Shown in pieces: positions 35,990 through 48,903 of a DNA stretch of 64,000 nt. Under the pieces are notes generated by a model. It made no database searches, was not told the origin of the DNA, and saw only the letters and a list, made by a program, of their open reading frames with translations. Made by a program: the position numbers and the translations under genes. The stretch is taken from the NCBI GenBank assembly GCA_000697055.1, contig JNDT01001807.1, positions 1-64,000 on the forward strand. The letters run 5' to 3'. Each line of letters begins with the position of its first letter. Position 1 is the stretch's first letter. The DNA comes from Saksenaea vasiformis B4078 (taxonomy: Eukaryota > Mucoromycota > Mucoromycetes > Mucorales > Saksenaeaceae).

Positions 35990-36918
35990 ATGCGACAGTT
36001 TCGCACTCTTTCATCATTGTTAAAGCTTCGCACTTTTGTGCCGCGACATGTGCGTTGCTCGAGTACTGCTCAATCTGCGTTTGGTAAGAGCACGCATTGA
36101 TCATACTCATGCTAATCCGCGTAGGCGCGCGATCGAGACGATTGTATGACACACACATCCCCACTTCGTGCTTGCAGCGAACTGTGCTAGCAACAGGTTC
36201 GGCCATCGCAGCTCTAAGAGATCCATTACGTGGAGGTAATGAGAGAAGTACCAAAAGTTTTCCTCATGCCGCTGCATAGACATGGTGGCGACGCTAGGAG
36301 AAACAACAGCTTTTATTTTTCTGAGACGGATGCGCGACCAGATGCTACAGTCCGCAACAGGCCGACGCATTTTGCGCGAAAGGCCTGTGATCCATTCATC
36401 CACGATCGATTTGGATAAGTTGAGGCAGACGTGTGCTCCAGGAACTTTTGGTGCGGCCTATGTCTCTTGGCTTGACCAGCAAGGGGTTACACCCGATACC
36501 CGTAGTCCGGTAAGTCGAAAAGGCAGAAAAAAAATAAGAGGCCACAAGGAATGAACCAAGAAAAGAACAGGTTCAATTTGTGGATGATGAAGAATTAGCT
36601 TACGTTATGAAGCGTTATCGCGAGGTCCACGATTTCTTTCATACGTTGACAGGGTTGGGCGTCACAGTTGAAGAAGAGATTGCGTTAAAATGGTTTGAGT
36701 GGGCTCAGACTGGATTGCCAATGACAGGATTGTCTTCTCTCTTCGGCCCTTTGCGGTTGACATGGCCAGAGCGTCTACAATTATATGGAATCTACGTTCC
36801 TTGGGCGATCCAGTGCGGTGCATCAGCCACATCCTTGATGAACGTTTACTACGAAGAGGAGTTCCACACACCGTTAGACGAGCTACGAAACCGACTTCGC
36901 ATTTCAACCCCTCAGTGA
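35990..36918 (+). CDS. COQ4: Ubiquinone biosynthesis protein COQ4
   Basis: Four exons: 35990-36083, 36125-36235, 36280-36509, 36571-36918, giving 260 residues. The N-terminus MRQFRTLSSLLKLRTFVPRH is an Arg-rich mitochondrial presequence. Family blocks follow: LYDTHIPTSCLQRTVLATGSA, DPLRGDMVATLGETT, RILRERPVIHSSTIDLD, TFGAAYVSWLDQQGVTPDTRSPV and DDEELAYVMKRYREVHDFFH. The metal-binding motif HDxxH-x11-E is intact (His165, Asp166, His169, Glu181). COQ4 sits on the matrix side of the inner mitochondrial membrane, organises the CoQ synthase complex, and recent work assigns it a role in C1 decarboxylation/hydroxylation of the ring. Length is normal. The first intron, at 41 bases, is among the shortest in the window. 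Confidence 0.94.
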
Positions 36919-36929
36919 TTCTATAAAAC

Positions 36930-36935
36930 AATAAA
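36930..36935 (+). terminator. Polyadenylation signal AATAAA of COQ4
   Basis: A canonical AATAAA hexamer begins 12 bases after the COQ4 stop codon, followed by a T-rich stretch. It is a likely 3' end signal, although so short a 3' UTR is unusual. Confidence 0.45.
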
Positions 36936-37197
36936 TATTGCGAATTTCTTTTATTGTGCTTCCATGAGAAGAAGGGAAAAAAAAACTACCTACAAGTTGA
37001 ACAATAAAATAAGGAACAGGGATACACAGAATGCTATAACAAATGGAGCGCGAGCTGGCTATACAACTTTACAAAGGGTGGAGAGACGGAAGTAGGAAGA
37101 GAGGGAGGGTATGCGTTTTAGGTAATATAAAGACAAATGGATCCACTGTTCAATTCATATGGACATAAAAAAAATGGATGTTGGGAGTGGAGAGGAC

Positions 37198-38347
37198 TCA
37201 CTTTCCCGGTTCTTCTTCTCGTTCTTTGCCTTTTCGTGATCTTTTCGGTGACAGCGACTGCATAAACCGTACCTTTGGTGGATGTGGTTTCGCGGTTGCT
37301 GATGATGATTCAGCAGGTCGTGATGAAGAAGAGGGTTCGGCAAGGCGGGAGGTGTTTAGACTGGGTATACGAGAAGGAGAAAGGTGGAGTATCCGTGGAT
37401 GGGAAGGATCGGGCATATTCATCATCATTGCTTTCTTTTTTAACGGTGGTGATCCTTCGTCCGCCATACTGTCGTTTATCCAGTCTTCCAACCGTAGTTC
37501 CTGCAACGGGCAACGTTCTTCTAAACTTTTGGTATTGTCTTCGACGACATACCGGCGTTTCTTGTCTGTTGAAGCTTTTCGCTTGCTCGTCCATGCATAA
37601 GGCGTCACATTCTCTTCCTCACGCTGTGGATCATCGTCTTCCATTTTTCGTTCATTCGGCATTCCCATATCCCATTGTTCTCCACTATCCTCGTAAATTT
37701 CATTCAGCCAAGATAATGAAAGATCCAAATGATCGTCGTCGCTTGGCTCGTATTCATCGAGATAAGCAAAGCTAGCATCAAGCGTAGGTGGATGAGAACC
37801 GATCGAGTCGTGCTTGAAAAATTCTTTTGTGATATCCGTTTGAGGCTGTACAAAGTCATCGCTGAAAATATCGTTGTGTGAAGGAACGTATTTTGGGGAC
37901 AATGAGCACGAGAGAGGTGAATAACTGCGTCCTTCGTCCGAATCGTCTTCTTCAGAGGAATGAAAAGACTCGTTCGCACCAAATGGATCCTCCTACGAAA
38001 ATGGAACATAAGACCTCCTATTCTTTTTTTTTCTTCCTGTTCTTTTATTTCCCACGTACCATAGAGTCGATCTTTTGGATGGTGATTTTATCACGATGCA
38101 AGACCATATCCAGGTTTGGATGAACGGGAGTGTCGTTTGCAGATTCACCAATTCTTTCAAGAAATCGTGAGTTGATTTTGTGAGGGTCCACATCCGGAAT
38201 ATCAGCTAAAGCTGATCGTACTCGCGATCTGTTATAGTCTGTTTGAAGGCAGAGCATGGAAAGTTGGCTACAAGTTGATGGTTTTGAAGTTGGGACGGGA
38301 ATGTCTTGTCCCGTGGGCGTTCGATATCCCTTACGAGATTCGGGCAT
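37198..38347 (-). CDS. Disordered acidic protein with basic C-terminus, unknown function
   Basis: Two exons, 38347-38060 and 37992-37198, joined across a 67-base intron (GTACGT...TTCGTAG), give 360 residues. There is no domain I recognise. The N-terminal 95 residues include a possible folded or helical part (YNRSRVRSALADIPDVDPHK). The middle is rich in Asp, Glu and Ser (SSEEDDSDEG, YEPSDDDHLDL) with a short LRLEDWINDSM motif. The C-terminal third has Lys/Arg clusters resembling nuclear localisation signals (KRKASTDKKRR; SPKRSRKGKE). A nuclear regulatory or chromatin-linked role would fit but is speculation. It is convergent with COQ4, about 280 bases away. Confidence 0.65.
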
Positions 38348-38774
38348 TGTGGGGGGTGTTTAAAGAGTGGTAAAAGATGTTTTTTTTTGTTTCGCCTTTT
38401 TTCACCCATCAAAAAGAGCAAAAGGAAAAATCTATCCAATCAGCATCCCAGAAAGCATGTCGACACATCCAAATTTAGAAATTGGTCCGTAAGACGCGAC
38501 GTGTTAGACAAAAATCGAAAAGCGTGTTTTTTCGTGTCAAAATGGTCACATACGCGTGCAATGGATAACAGCATAACCCATCGCATGAAAGACGTCAAGT
38601 GGTGTGCTTCTGTCCAAGAAGATGTCTGGATCTCTATGGATGCAAGCGATAGCGAAGAAAATAGTAGGCAGCATTAGACAAAGACAAGCGCAACATATAT
38701 CACAACAGTATAAGAAGAGAAAAAGAAGGAAAAAATGTGTAAAACACAAAGAAAGAAGAAGAAAAGAAGAAAAG
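38348..38774. other. Spacer with A-rich purine tract
   Basis: No gene supported. 38700-38775 is a purine-rich (AAGAAGAAAAG type) tract on the + strand, directly before the possible remnant at 38776. Confidence 0.45.
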
Positions 38775-38775
38775 T

Positions 38776-39411
38776 TTATAAAGGGTCCTGAGGGAATTGA
38801 ACCATTTTTCGGTCCCGGTCGGCTTTTGGATTTCTTGAATGAACGCGCCTATGGCGTTGGATCGCATATGGTTGTGTACTTTAAGGCCATCGCCTCTTTT
38901 TTCAGCCACGCCAACGTTTCATCAACTACGAAGGTGGAAAATTGTTTCTTGTTAGGCAAAGCAATAACGAACTTTTCATTGTGGAACCTCGTGCTCAGTA
39001 AAACGTAAGCCACTTGTTTACGTAAAGTAAGCCTCTGGTAATGGAACGTACCAAAAAGACGCATGCCAACTACAGAGGTTCATGACGCTTTTATACGATT
39101 ACGTGTTGGAATGGGGTGACAATGACGTACATGTCGCAAAACAGGTTAATCTTATGCAAGCAGGTAATACTTCTCTTTAAAAAAAAAAAAAAAGAAGCAC
39201 ACCCAAAGGCTTCTACGCCCTATTTACGTGTTAGCATGTGAGGTAGGACAACATCTGAAGCAATTATTGTATTTGTACACGGAAAAGCATCACAGTATCA
39301 TTATTCATGCGGTCAATCTATACAGCTTCAAGCGACGAATAGTTATGGTCAGAACGCTGAGACCTCAGTGTGGAGGAAAGATAAGCAGAAAATGGAAAAA
39401 GAAATAAGAGA
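38776..39411 (+). pseudogene. Possible 5'-truncated gene remnant, family unknown
   Basis: Three protein-like stretches lie in series on +. First, 38776-39000 reads GRLLDFLNERAYGVGSHMVV and YFKAIASFFSHANVSSTTK. Second, 39060-39162 reads QLQRFMTLLYDYVLEWGDND and VHVAKQVNLMQA. Third, after a plausible intron (39163-39235), comes CEVGQHLKQLLYLYTEKHHS to a stop at 39409-39411. The second and third join in frame. The first joins the second only with a one-base phase problem, and nothing like a start or a first exon is seen upstream. Helical, Leu-rich text of this type recalls RAI16/FHIP-like helical-repeat proteins, but that is a weak guess. A minus-strand frame over 38849-39064 also reads like protein and could be the real one. 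Confidence 0.35.
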
Positions 39412-40999
39412 GAGAGAGAACTCAAACCCCCCCCTTCTGAATGGGACTTCGCCACAGATTCAAATATTACCATCTGCGAACTTCATCTTTTTTCCGGTGT
39501 CCAGTGTATGCTAAACAACTAAATTTGTCTGCCACTGCTTAACTCGCAGTATAGTTTGCAAAATGGATGGGTATAAGACATCAGAAAGGATACATCCTTT
39601 TTGACCATCAATGTATATATCCAAGGTTTGGGATTGCTAGTTCCCTACCTAAAAATGGGACAACCCATCGTGTTTCTTGGAAACAAAATCGAAGCCGGAA
39701 GGCTTTCCTAATGTTGACCCGTTTCCGAGGAATACAACGCCCTGTTTAATGACTGGATTCTGAAAGAAAAACGTTTTTCCTTCATCATGTCTTTTCCCTA
39801 CAGCATGTTCCTAAATAGAAAGCGCTAAGACAGTGCCGAAGTCAGCACTGGTGTTTCAAACGTAACTGACGCTGTTGTCATTGTTATGATGGTAGACATA
39901 CTCTGTACATAGCTCTTCTATCCCATGAACTTATTCTGTTCAAATATATAAGTCGCGTCAAGGTTACCGAGCCAACCCCTATTTGGATAAGAGGAAAAAA
40001 GGGCGCCAGTCTGTTCTCATCGTTTGCCCGGAATTTGATAAGCACCTATCACCAATCAGAGACTTGCTTCTTTTACTTTTATCTGTAGTAAATACTTTGA
40101 ACTGCTTGGTAAGGAGATTCTCGCTGAGATTCTACGATGTTTGGTATAGAAGCATGCACTTTTTCCTGAAGCTTCTTCTTTTCCACTGAACAATAATAAC
40201 TTTCTCCACACGATGACTTGTATCGAGTCAGTTGCCGTCATCGTCATGCTCAAATCTTACGTCAATATTTCCATACTTGTTTGTTGTAGTTGGCTTTTTT
40301 TTTTTCCAGAAACCTTTCTAGTGTTATCTCCAGAATGTAAGTTGAATTTCGGTGAGTTCCACGTTGAAACCTTATTCGGAAGCTCCTCAAACCTGATTAG
40401 GGACAGTGGATGAGAAAAATCGCGCAAATCTGATTTTCTGTGGAGCAATGAGAAAGTGGGGGATTTACATATAATTCTCCACACGCTTTGTACAACAGAG
40501 CAAGCGTAGAACAATATGAAAGATCAGGTACTATTTACTTGCAGCACTTTCGAAGACTATCCATTCCAAAGGGAAGGAATGTAAAAACAACAAATAAAGA
40601 AAAAAAAATAGCCAAGGTTTTACCATCTGAAAAGAAAATGAAACAAGACAGGGTTTTCTAGGAGATGATACGCAAAAAGGTAAACGCAGGCCGTGATTTC
40701 CATCTTCCATTGATCCTATTACTTTATTCGGGATCTCCAGGCGCTAAATAGGAGCGATTTACAGCGCAGGCTGCAATTCATTTGCAATTACCGAAATGCT
40801 CGAGGAACCTGCATAACGCTCCAGTGCTTCCGGCGATCTTTGTCAGAAGTTGTTCCTTGAGTCTATTGGAGCAACTTACCCCTGCCCTCCGGAACCTCGT
40901 TTTGTTTCGAGTTTGAAGTACACTAACCGTGTTATTTTCTTTTCTTATCTCTATCCCTTTCTCTTTATTTCTTTTGTCTTTTTTTTTTCCTTCTTCTTG
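39412..40999. other. Intergenic region before the receptor gene
   Basis: Only short unsupported frames are present. A C-run lies near 39427-39435. The last 75 bases before 41000 are pyrimidine-rich and likely form the leader of the receptor gene. Confidence 0.45.
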
Positions 41000-43095
41000 A
41001 TGTCGTCAAATACTATACCAAATCTCCGGCTGACGGAAGATTGGCAAGAAAAATCGCTGCATACACTCAATATAGTCGCAAATGCGATATCCATTGTCTC
41101 AGCATCGATCGTCCTACTCATTCTACTTGCCATGCGACTATACGATCGACGATTAGTGGACCGTGTCACTCTGCGTCTGACGGCAGCTATCTCTTTTACA
41201 GATCTCATTTCGTCCGTTTCACTCGTCGTTTACTCAGTCAGCACAAACACCGGCATAGGTTGTCAGGTGATCGCTTGTCTGATCATCTGGCTAACAAATC
41301 AATATATGTTTCTGACAACCGTAAGCGTTCCTCGCAATCTCCAATTGATACGCTAACCTGTTCCTATCAAACAGGCAATAGCATTTAATCTGAAATGGCT
41401 GTTCTTGCAAAAACGGTACTACAATCCTGCATTTGAGAAATGGTAACTAAATAGCAAGCTCGAACACTACTCATCATCTTAAACTAAGGTACTACATTTT
41501 GTCCTTCGCTCTCTCTTTCCTAACCGGTGTGCTACCCTTATCGGCGCAGATGTTGGGTTTCGATGTCGCTCAAGGACTATGTTGGTTTACACGTAAGAAG
41601 ATCTCTATTTTTTTTATTTAGATGGTAACTAAATCTATCTCCAGCATCCTATACGTGGAAAAGTCAGATATGGGAATATTCGGTTTATATTTTTCCACAG
41701 ATAATCTGTAGCCTTTATTGCATGGTTGTTGTTGGCTTCGTAGCTACCCGTTTGAAACGTGATGTTGGGCAGTTCGACAAACACACACCGCCGGAGACAA
41801 TCAATGGTGTCGTCCGCCGTATCTTAATGTATCCGCTTACACCTATCCTAACCCAGACCGGATTTATTGTTTCCGAAATTTACATGTATCAAACACTCAC
41901 GTAAGATCATTGTTATTGCCTTTTTTTTCTTTACGATGATTTAACTTTTATACGCGTTACAGGATCAGCTACAAACTCAATGTCTGGGGTGTTTTGATGA
42001 AAGCGCTTCCTGGATTTTTTAACCTTGTTGCCTTTTTCATTGACCCTGCATTTGCTTCCGCCTTGCGAAAATTAAAAAAGTAAGTCTACCATTTGCGTAA
42101 CGCAAGGACTCATGATGATCATTAGAGATCTTATCCACCATTACGGCGACCACAACGGGTCAGAAAAAGAATACCCGCTTACACCATCACCAACGATCCA
42201 ATCGCTTGATGCTCGCTCATACAAAATCTATGCAGAACACGGTGCTCTTGATTTTGTACTCGCGCAAAACAGAAATTCAATGATTCCGCTAGCATACCAA
42301 TCAAACACTCGAGCGAACCGATGCATGCGTTGGATTGTCAACCGCCTGTGGCCTCATATACCAAGAGCGCCTCAGGAAGGAGGAGAATCACAAATCGATG
42401 AATCTTTGCCCGCACAGTCAGGAATACAACAAACGCATGCAATAAGCCCATCTCACCCAACTTTTCGCGGATCGCCGACAAGCTATCTGATAAGCAATAC
42501 AACGACGATAAGCAGCGAAGTTAAATCAGAAAGAGGGGGAAGTGGAGGAGGAGGAGGAGTAGAAAGAGGAGGAGGAGTATCAGCAGGAGACGAGGAGGGA
42601 GCATTATTTGAATCATTGCCGGTGATCCTACCACAAGAAGACGGAATTCCGTCATCACCCCCTCCTGCATTGACCATTCCTATCTGCTTTGCGGAACTTG
42701 ACGAAGTTGTTCCATGGCGCGTTCTTGAAGCAGATGAAGATGAAGATGATATTCTCAGCCAATCTACAGCTACAGGCCAAAAACGAGGAAGCAGTAGCCA
42801 TGGTAGCGAACGTGTCGATAGTTGGTTAGAGCTAAATGAACCCGTGTCTCCTTCAAGAATGTCACAGTGGCTTAACAAGCGAAGCGGATCGTTCGAAAGT
42901 GTACGCGAGCAGTTGGCTAGGAGTTCCAAAAGTTTACGGCGGTGGCGTCGCCAACAGGAAGACCAGGATCGGTCATCTATGGAAGATCAACGAAAATCAC
43001 GGATTGTTTCTGGTCTATTTGATCCAACCCTACAAGCAGTTCCTGAAGACGATGAATCAACGCCTAGAGGAAATCGTTTATATGAAGCTTTTTAA
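41000..43095 (+). CDS. Seven-transmembrane receptor, fungal GPCR of cAMP/glucose-receptor type
   Basis: Six exons: 41000-41320, 41375-41442, 41489-41592, 41645-41900, 41963-42079, 42126-43095, giving 611 residues. Hydrophobic helices are visible at about 20-44 (LNIVANAISIVSASIVLLILLA), 57-77, 90-107, 132-150, 170-195, 225-245 and 257-277. A conserved-looking Cys pair lies in the loops (IGCQVI and GLCWFT). The tail after residue 288 is about 320 residues long. It is hydrophilic and Ser-rich, with a Gly/Glu-rich insert and repeated RSSMEDQ/RGSS-type phosphorylation sites. By helix layout it belongs with fungal Git3/cAMP-receptor-like GPCRs that signal from the plasma membrane through G alpha to adenylate cyclase; the ligand cannot be inferred. 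Acceptors of exons 4 and 6 were chosen to keep the frame. Confidence 0.78.
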
Positions 43096-43323
43096 GGGAA
43101 ACACCATAGTTAGACCTGTAAAATATATCTTTTTTTTTCCTTTTGTAAATCAAAAACGAACAAGCAAGAAGGAGGCTGGTCTTTATTTCAAATTTTACTA
43201 AGAGAAAAAAAAAGGGGAAACGTTCGGAGTGGGGCATTTGTGAGTTTTATGTGTTTGTGTGTTGACAGAAAGGATAAAAGAAAAAAAAAAGAAGATAATA
43301 TAAATATATACGCACGAAACAAG
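43096..43323. other. Short convergent spacer
   Basis: AT-rich, with T- and A-runs (43130-43140, 43207-43214, 43279-43290), between two convergent stop codons. It is probably shared 3' UTR sequence. Confidence 0.5.
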
Positions 43324-44532
43324 TCAAAGTGAGTTTCGTCGGATGAGACGTGGACGTTTGTCATTCAAAGATGGTTGTTGTTGTTGTTGTTGTTGTTGAT
43401 CAAAGATGAGTGCACGTGTACGTTTCATTGCTGGTGTATCTACAGATTCGTTTTCTATGCGCCTTTTTCTTTGTTCACCTTTGAAGGAACCTGGAAGGGA
43501 AAGGCGGCTAGCTTTAGCGGATAACCATCGGATGGCATTGCTGGACACCACGACGTGATCCATCATCAGATTAGCAAGAATTAAGAAAAAGGCCCAAGTA
43601 AAAACACTTGTCAAAGGGAAGGTTGCAGGAACCAAAGGAGATGAGGAGGGGTGGCGGGGTGTATCAAATAGCATAGATATCAATGCGTGGGGAATATGGA
43701 TAAGCGGTAGTAGGAAAAAAATGGCTGAGAATCGCGGATCCACGATGGGTCCTCGTTTTTCCTGTTTTTCATGCTGTTCTGGCAAGGCCAGGTCATGTGC
43801 GAGCGAATGAACCATAGCGATGGAAGAATCAAGGCGCCTGATAGATTCTACAAGGGGTTCCTGAATAATCGGTTGAGCCGAGTGGCGTTTAACTGGGGGA
43901 TAATACTGATTTGTTCTGGAGAAGGTGGGACAGGATAGCGGACGCGCAGCTGTCCCAGAAGACCGACGACGAATGTAAGTCGTGGGCTTCTTAACTGTGG
44001 GAGATGAGGGTTTAGACGAGGCGGAAGTGGAGCAAGTGGAAGTGGAGGAGAAGATACTAGATACAGAGGATATGCTTGAGTCACGCACATGGACCACTCC
44101 GGGCGTGTGAGAGGCACGGGTTTTCCTTGGACGCGGTAATCTTGATGGCTGGATCTTTGTCAGGGTTCTACCGAAATCCTTTTGTAGGTCTAGGATATTG
44201 TCATCATTGTCACACTTTCCCGTATCGTTTACTGCGTTATTTGCTGTTTGGATCAGACTCGAAACGATATCAGATATTCGATCAAAGCGTGTTTCTGACA
44301 TCTCATCTTCATCCTCATCGTCGGCAGATAAATCGGACAACAGCGCAAGAGCTGAGTCTGGTCGGTTTATCGTATGACGCCGAGATTTAGTCGCGTTCGT
44401 ACTCGTATATGAAGGTGTTGAAAGATGAATAATTTTCTCTTCACTTGGAGATGTATGCTATAAAATGACTGAGTGTTAAATAACCGACTTATTGTTTACG
44501 AATTCTTTTGTTTATACCATGTCCATGTCCAT
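43324..44532 (-). CDS. Predicted membrane protein with polyglutamine, unknown function
   Basis: Two exons: 44532-44518 (only MDMDM) and 44457-43324, joined across a 60-base intron, giving 382 residues. The first half is hydrophilic, with an acidic block (SADDEDEDEMSE) and long Ser runs. Two hydrophobic segments lie near residues 245-265 (FSAIFFLLPLIHIPHALISML) and 282-303 (PLTSVFTWAFFLILANLMM), so a hairpin membrane anchor is likely. The tail is basic and contains eight consecutive Gln encoded by a CAA repeat (43374-43398), which may vary in length. I recognise no family. The tiny first exon is inferred from the frame and a GTATAA donor; a start inside exon 2 is the alternative. Confidence 0.65.
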
Positions 44533-47500
44533 CGCGACAGCCTTTGCGAAAAGGGAGAAGTAAGTTGTATAAAATAAAAAGTTATGTATGAAAAAGAGAA
44601 AGAAATTTCTATAACCCGACTTCTTTTGCCCTTTTCTTTTTTATCTCCTTTGGGAATTCCACATGACAGCATGTTTTCAAGAAAAGCCAACGTTTGGTGT
44701 CTCTTTTTCGTATCTCCGCCCTGAAATTATGCCCGCCGCCAAAAAGCTTACAACAAAAATAAATAGAAAAGCCTACATCGTTCTTGGTTGATACGCTTCC
44801 ATTTTTCTTTTTCTTTGCCAACCAAGTAGAATGAACTCCTTCTTAGGTCAATTATTTCTTTTCTAGGGTCAACTTCGTCGTCGTCACACATAATTTTTTT
44901 CAGATCCGAACCGGAGCAATGCGCCGTTACCCCGCCAGGAACACACATATACAAACTTTTGCTCCTTTCTTCTTCTTGCTACGGGCAATAAATTGACTAT
45001 TACCATATGCAGTTTAACTAAACCAGAATTTTTTTGTAACTTAGCCAACTACATACACCTAACTTTTAGACAAATTGACGCATTTTCAGCATTCAAGTTT
45101 GCACGTCATTGTGGAAATCGCTTGGCGTGCATTACTGAGGAATGAGTTGGGATAATTATGAGATAATGATTGTGTCTTTTTTTTTTGCGTATTTTGACTA
45201 ATTCCCTTATTCAAACCTCTACCTGTTCAAGATCCAAAGGGAAGAATGCAGTTGTATGTCTAACTCAGCCATGGAGATAGCTATATAACCGTTTCAAAAT
45301 GCATGCGGCTTCAGAGTGAAAGAACTCTTCTACAACTTGCGACATAGAAATATGAATTGTAGTCCAAAGTAAACCTTTTGATTGCTTATTGTTCTATAAC
45401 GAGGGGCTGTCATACTGTTTCCGATTGCTCTTCATGGAAATTCGCCGTTGCACCATGTCGATGTTCTTTTCGTCAATGAGTACACGAATGACTGCCAACG
45501 CCTAGCCATGTCAACCTGCGTAACAACCGCGACATGACCGCAGCAAGCCTGACGGTATCCATCCACATAAATCACTGCGCGAATGACAGTGGCAACTTTA
45601 ACAAGCCACGACAGTATGGTTTTATAGGATGCCATGATAGATATAGTATCATCATACCTGCACAAATCTATGTATACAAACTAAAACATGATGCAAATTC
45701 CACAACAAACTACCCAAGCACACGACCCGGCTGTGTCAATCATCATGACATCTGATGATCCATATCGTTGACACGCATGTTTATACTGCGCGTGATACCG
45801 GGAACACGCAGTTAGTGCGACATTACAGAACAGCAGGGTCCTCTCCATCTCTATCTCTTTTCTTTTTTTTTCTCCCGTCGTTCGCTGTGAAGTAACAGCA
45901 GAAATAGCATTCCTTATATATTCAAATAACGTTTTCTTTACTCAGTCTGCAGCAGTGTGCATGATGACAGTATGCATGCTTCTTTCGTTGGCAGTACTCA
46001 GCGACAAAGATTTTTTTAAGGTTCCAACTCAGTAGAAGTCTTCTCTGCAACAAAAACTGCTGTTCATCGTGGCTAAATTTTTTGACATGCTAGGCCTCTT
46101 ACTGTTTATTGAACAACTTCTTACCCTATTTCTAAATAAATTCTGCGTCCATGAAGGAATGACGTTTGCGCTAAGAGAAGATAAGATATGCGTAGCTAGT
46201 ACATCATTTATGAGAAGAAGTAAAATTTACTTACGTGGAAGTCGACCCCTCATAGGCACAAAGTTTATCAGAATAGCATAAAAACCATTCACGGTAAACA
46301 CGTATTCAAACGATACTTTGTTATCTCATTTACCAAGGTGTAATCCCGACGCGTGGGTCAGGGACCGCGGTGCATCCCATCTGGAGTGGCACACAGTATA
46401 CTACAATTTGTTTATATAAAACAACTAAATAGCTGGTAAAAAGAGAAAGGCACCAGGAGCTGCAAACGAAAAAAAGTTGTCAGTATGAAATTGCTCAGTC
46501 AATACAAAAATAAGCACTTACAGACACTGGATCCCCATCCAGGGCATACTCACTCCGTTAGGAGGGACTGGGACTGTAAATCCATTCTTTGTAAACACGT
46601 CAAAAAGACATGAGAAAGCGCTAGTGTGGCGGATAAATCTAGTATGTCTCTTTGTTTTTTTTTTTTTTTTTTTCATTGGGATGGTCCCTTTCTAACTTTT
46701 TCTGGGTATTCTACCTGCATCAAGTATGTAGACCGTCATTAACTAGATCGGATTCTCAACGTACGAACTCAGCTATTATCCTTTGGAGTTTATCGAATAA
46801 AAAAAATCATGCTTTTTTAAAGAAACCGTGCGCGTTGTCAAGCAACGATAAGCAACGCTGTGTTTTTCTTTTCCTTACAGAATTGCAATGACGCTTTTAT
46901 CCAAGCTAGCCACTGTCACATTATCTCTTTCGTGCTACCAAGTCTACCGGATTTGCCAAGGGTTATTCCGGTGATTTGGGGAGATCTACGGGGACTGTCA
47001 AGTAGGCCCAGTTGGTTCAAGCTGGGCGATCTACGTTCTTTTTTTGGTTTATCCATGCAGGAATTCGGTCAGTCAGCATGATGCAGGCTAAAGTGACATA
47101 ATATACATTGATAAGAAAAGAAACTTTTGTTAGGGGTTATCCTCGGAAGGGAGCAATGCTTCTATTTTCCTACAAATAAGTTTTTCGTCATCACCGAATG
47201 CATATGCTGTATCACTGTTTATTTATTGAACAGTTTCTGATGCTACTGTAAACAAACTTGTGCCTCCATAAAGAGCCAATTTGACACTGAAGGGTCGTCA
47301 ATCCATAGGAGCCAACTCTGCGAACCTAGTTCATGAATAGACGCAGCGCTTGATCGACCAACCCCCCCGCAACGCCAATTTGGTGGGGCTTTAGTATGTG
47401 AAAAAAAGAATATGGAGTTCCGCGGATGGGGCGGTGATGTGACATCCGCAGAGGATTGAAGGCGATGCAGCATCTGGTGAGGACTTGTCAGCACAAAGGA

Positions 47501-48903
47501 CGAATGATGCTGTGCATCTATGGGCAACGTTTTTCTCTCACAGAGTTTTGAGGCAAGCCGATTTGGGACGAAGGTTCTATAGACTAAGCTACATGAGCCA
47601 TCGTTGTCGATGAAACACTGACTGACTGAGGATTCTTATACATGTATTCACTCTTCTTTTGAAATAATCACGAGTGGTATATTCATGAGATATCTTTACA
47701 TTAGTGATAGAGTAAGAGGTATCTTAATCAGGATGACCGAAGACGACGTATTTTACTCAACAGTTTCTTGAAGTACCATTGGTTCTTGCTCATTTCCTAT
47801 TCAAAACATTTATCGTCATACGGCTAGCAAACCCATCCATTGAAATCTAAGATGGGGTGATTCATTTGTTTGCGAAGCGCACGAATAAAAGAGTCTCCGA
47901 CACCTGATTATGCCGATGCTTTTATAAAAGATCATTTCCTTCTTTTATCAGCTGCCTTCTCGCAGCACTATTTTATATAGAATCACAACAACACGTGCAT
48001 CCTTTTTGCACTACACCCTGCGAATCCAACAAAAATAAATGCAAACAATTGAAAACAAAGGACATCATGGTCAACATCATGAGTGCTGTTGGGATGAAAC
48101 GCGATTAGGCAATCTGGATTGTAGGGATAGATCTTTTGGCATTGGAAAAAAGTAAATGGCTCATCATTGAAAAGCAAAATATTACTGCTGCTGAGTGAGA
48201 CAGTTGTTTATTGTTTGGTTGCTTAGTTACGGTGGTTAGGTTACAGGTTCGCGTTTGAGTGGTCTCCCTTGCCAACTACGTTAAGTTTTCGATTTTGCTA
48301 AAAGAGAAAAGAAAAAAGAAGAGAGGAATTCAACATTTTCGAGAGAGTATAGTTGAGAAACGATGTTCTTTCCTTTTCAGCATAAAAGCTCCTTAAGTTG
48401 TTTAAAGTGAGATATAGTTTTGCTTGACATTCAAGTTGTTTCTTTCTCCCCTATGAGAAAAGAACTCCGTATGAGAGTATTGGCCTGTGTATGTGGCTTC
48501 CTTTTTAGGTTTTGTACGACTATCACTAACCTTTTTTTGCTCGCGAAAGATCAGGAGGATTTCCTTTTTCTTACTCAAGTTCGCAAAAAGTTCCTCTCCT
48601 TATATTATATATACACATTTTTTTTGTTTGCCTTTTGGCTTTCAGCGGGATAGAAGTTTCCACTTTTTTTTTTCCCTTCATCTCACTCTCTCTCCTTCAT
48701 TCTAATCTTGATGCATTCCTTCTTCTATTCCATGACACAGTAATTTCTTCTCTCCCATTTTTCTTATTCTTGCGAGCATCACATTCCCTTTTCTCTTTTT
48801 TTTCTTCTTTTTTCTCTTTTCTCTCTCTTTCTCCTCTTCGTTTTTTATCCTAAACCCTTTCCATTCCTTCTTATCTTTTTCCTCGGCTTAATATTCATCT
48901 ATA
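44533..48903. other. Gene-poor region, ending in a long pyrimidine-rich leader
   Basis: 4.4 kb without a supported gene. Frames of 60-95 codons occur on both strands but lack domains, splice partners and consistent composition. A C-run at 47362-47367 and several T-runs (45178-45187, 46654-46673) are present. 48640-48890 is strongly T/C-rich and runs up to the kinase start, so it is probably core promoter and leader. Confidence 0.5.

Noticed and set aside
38780..38850. tRNA-like T-arm (GGTTCAATTCC on the minus strand)
   Set aside because: The stem bases around the loop do not pair, and no matching acceptor 5' strand or D-arm lies at the right distance.
42483..42929. 148-codon minus frame inside the receptor tail
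   Set aside because: It is the antisense shadow of the Gly/Glu- and Ser-rich coding exon; no independent support.
46652..47081. Overlapping + frames in the 44.5-48.9 kb gap
   Set aside because: The first begins in a poly-T run, and neither shows a domain or splice continuity.
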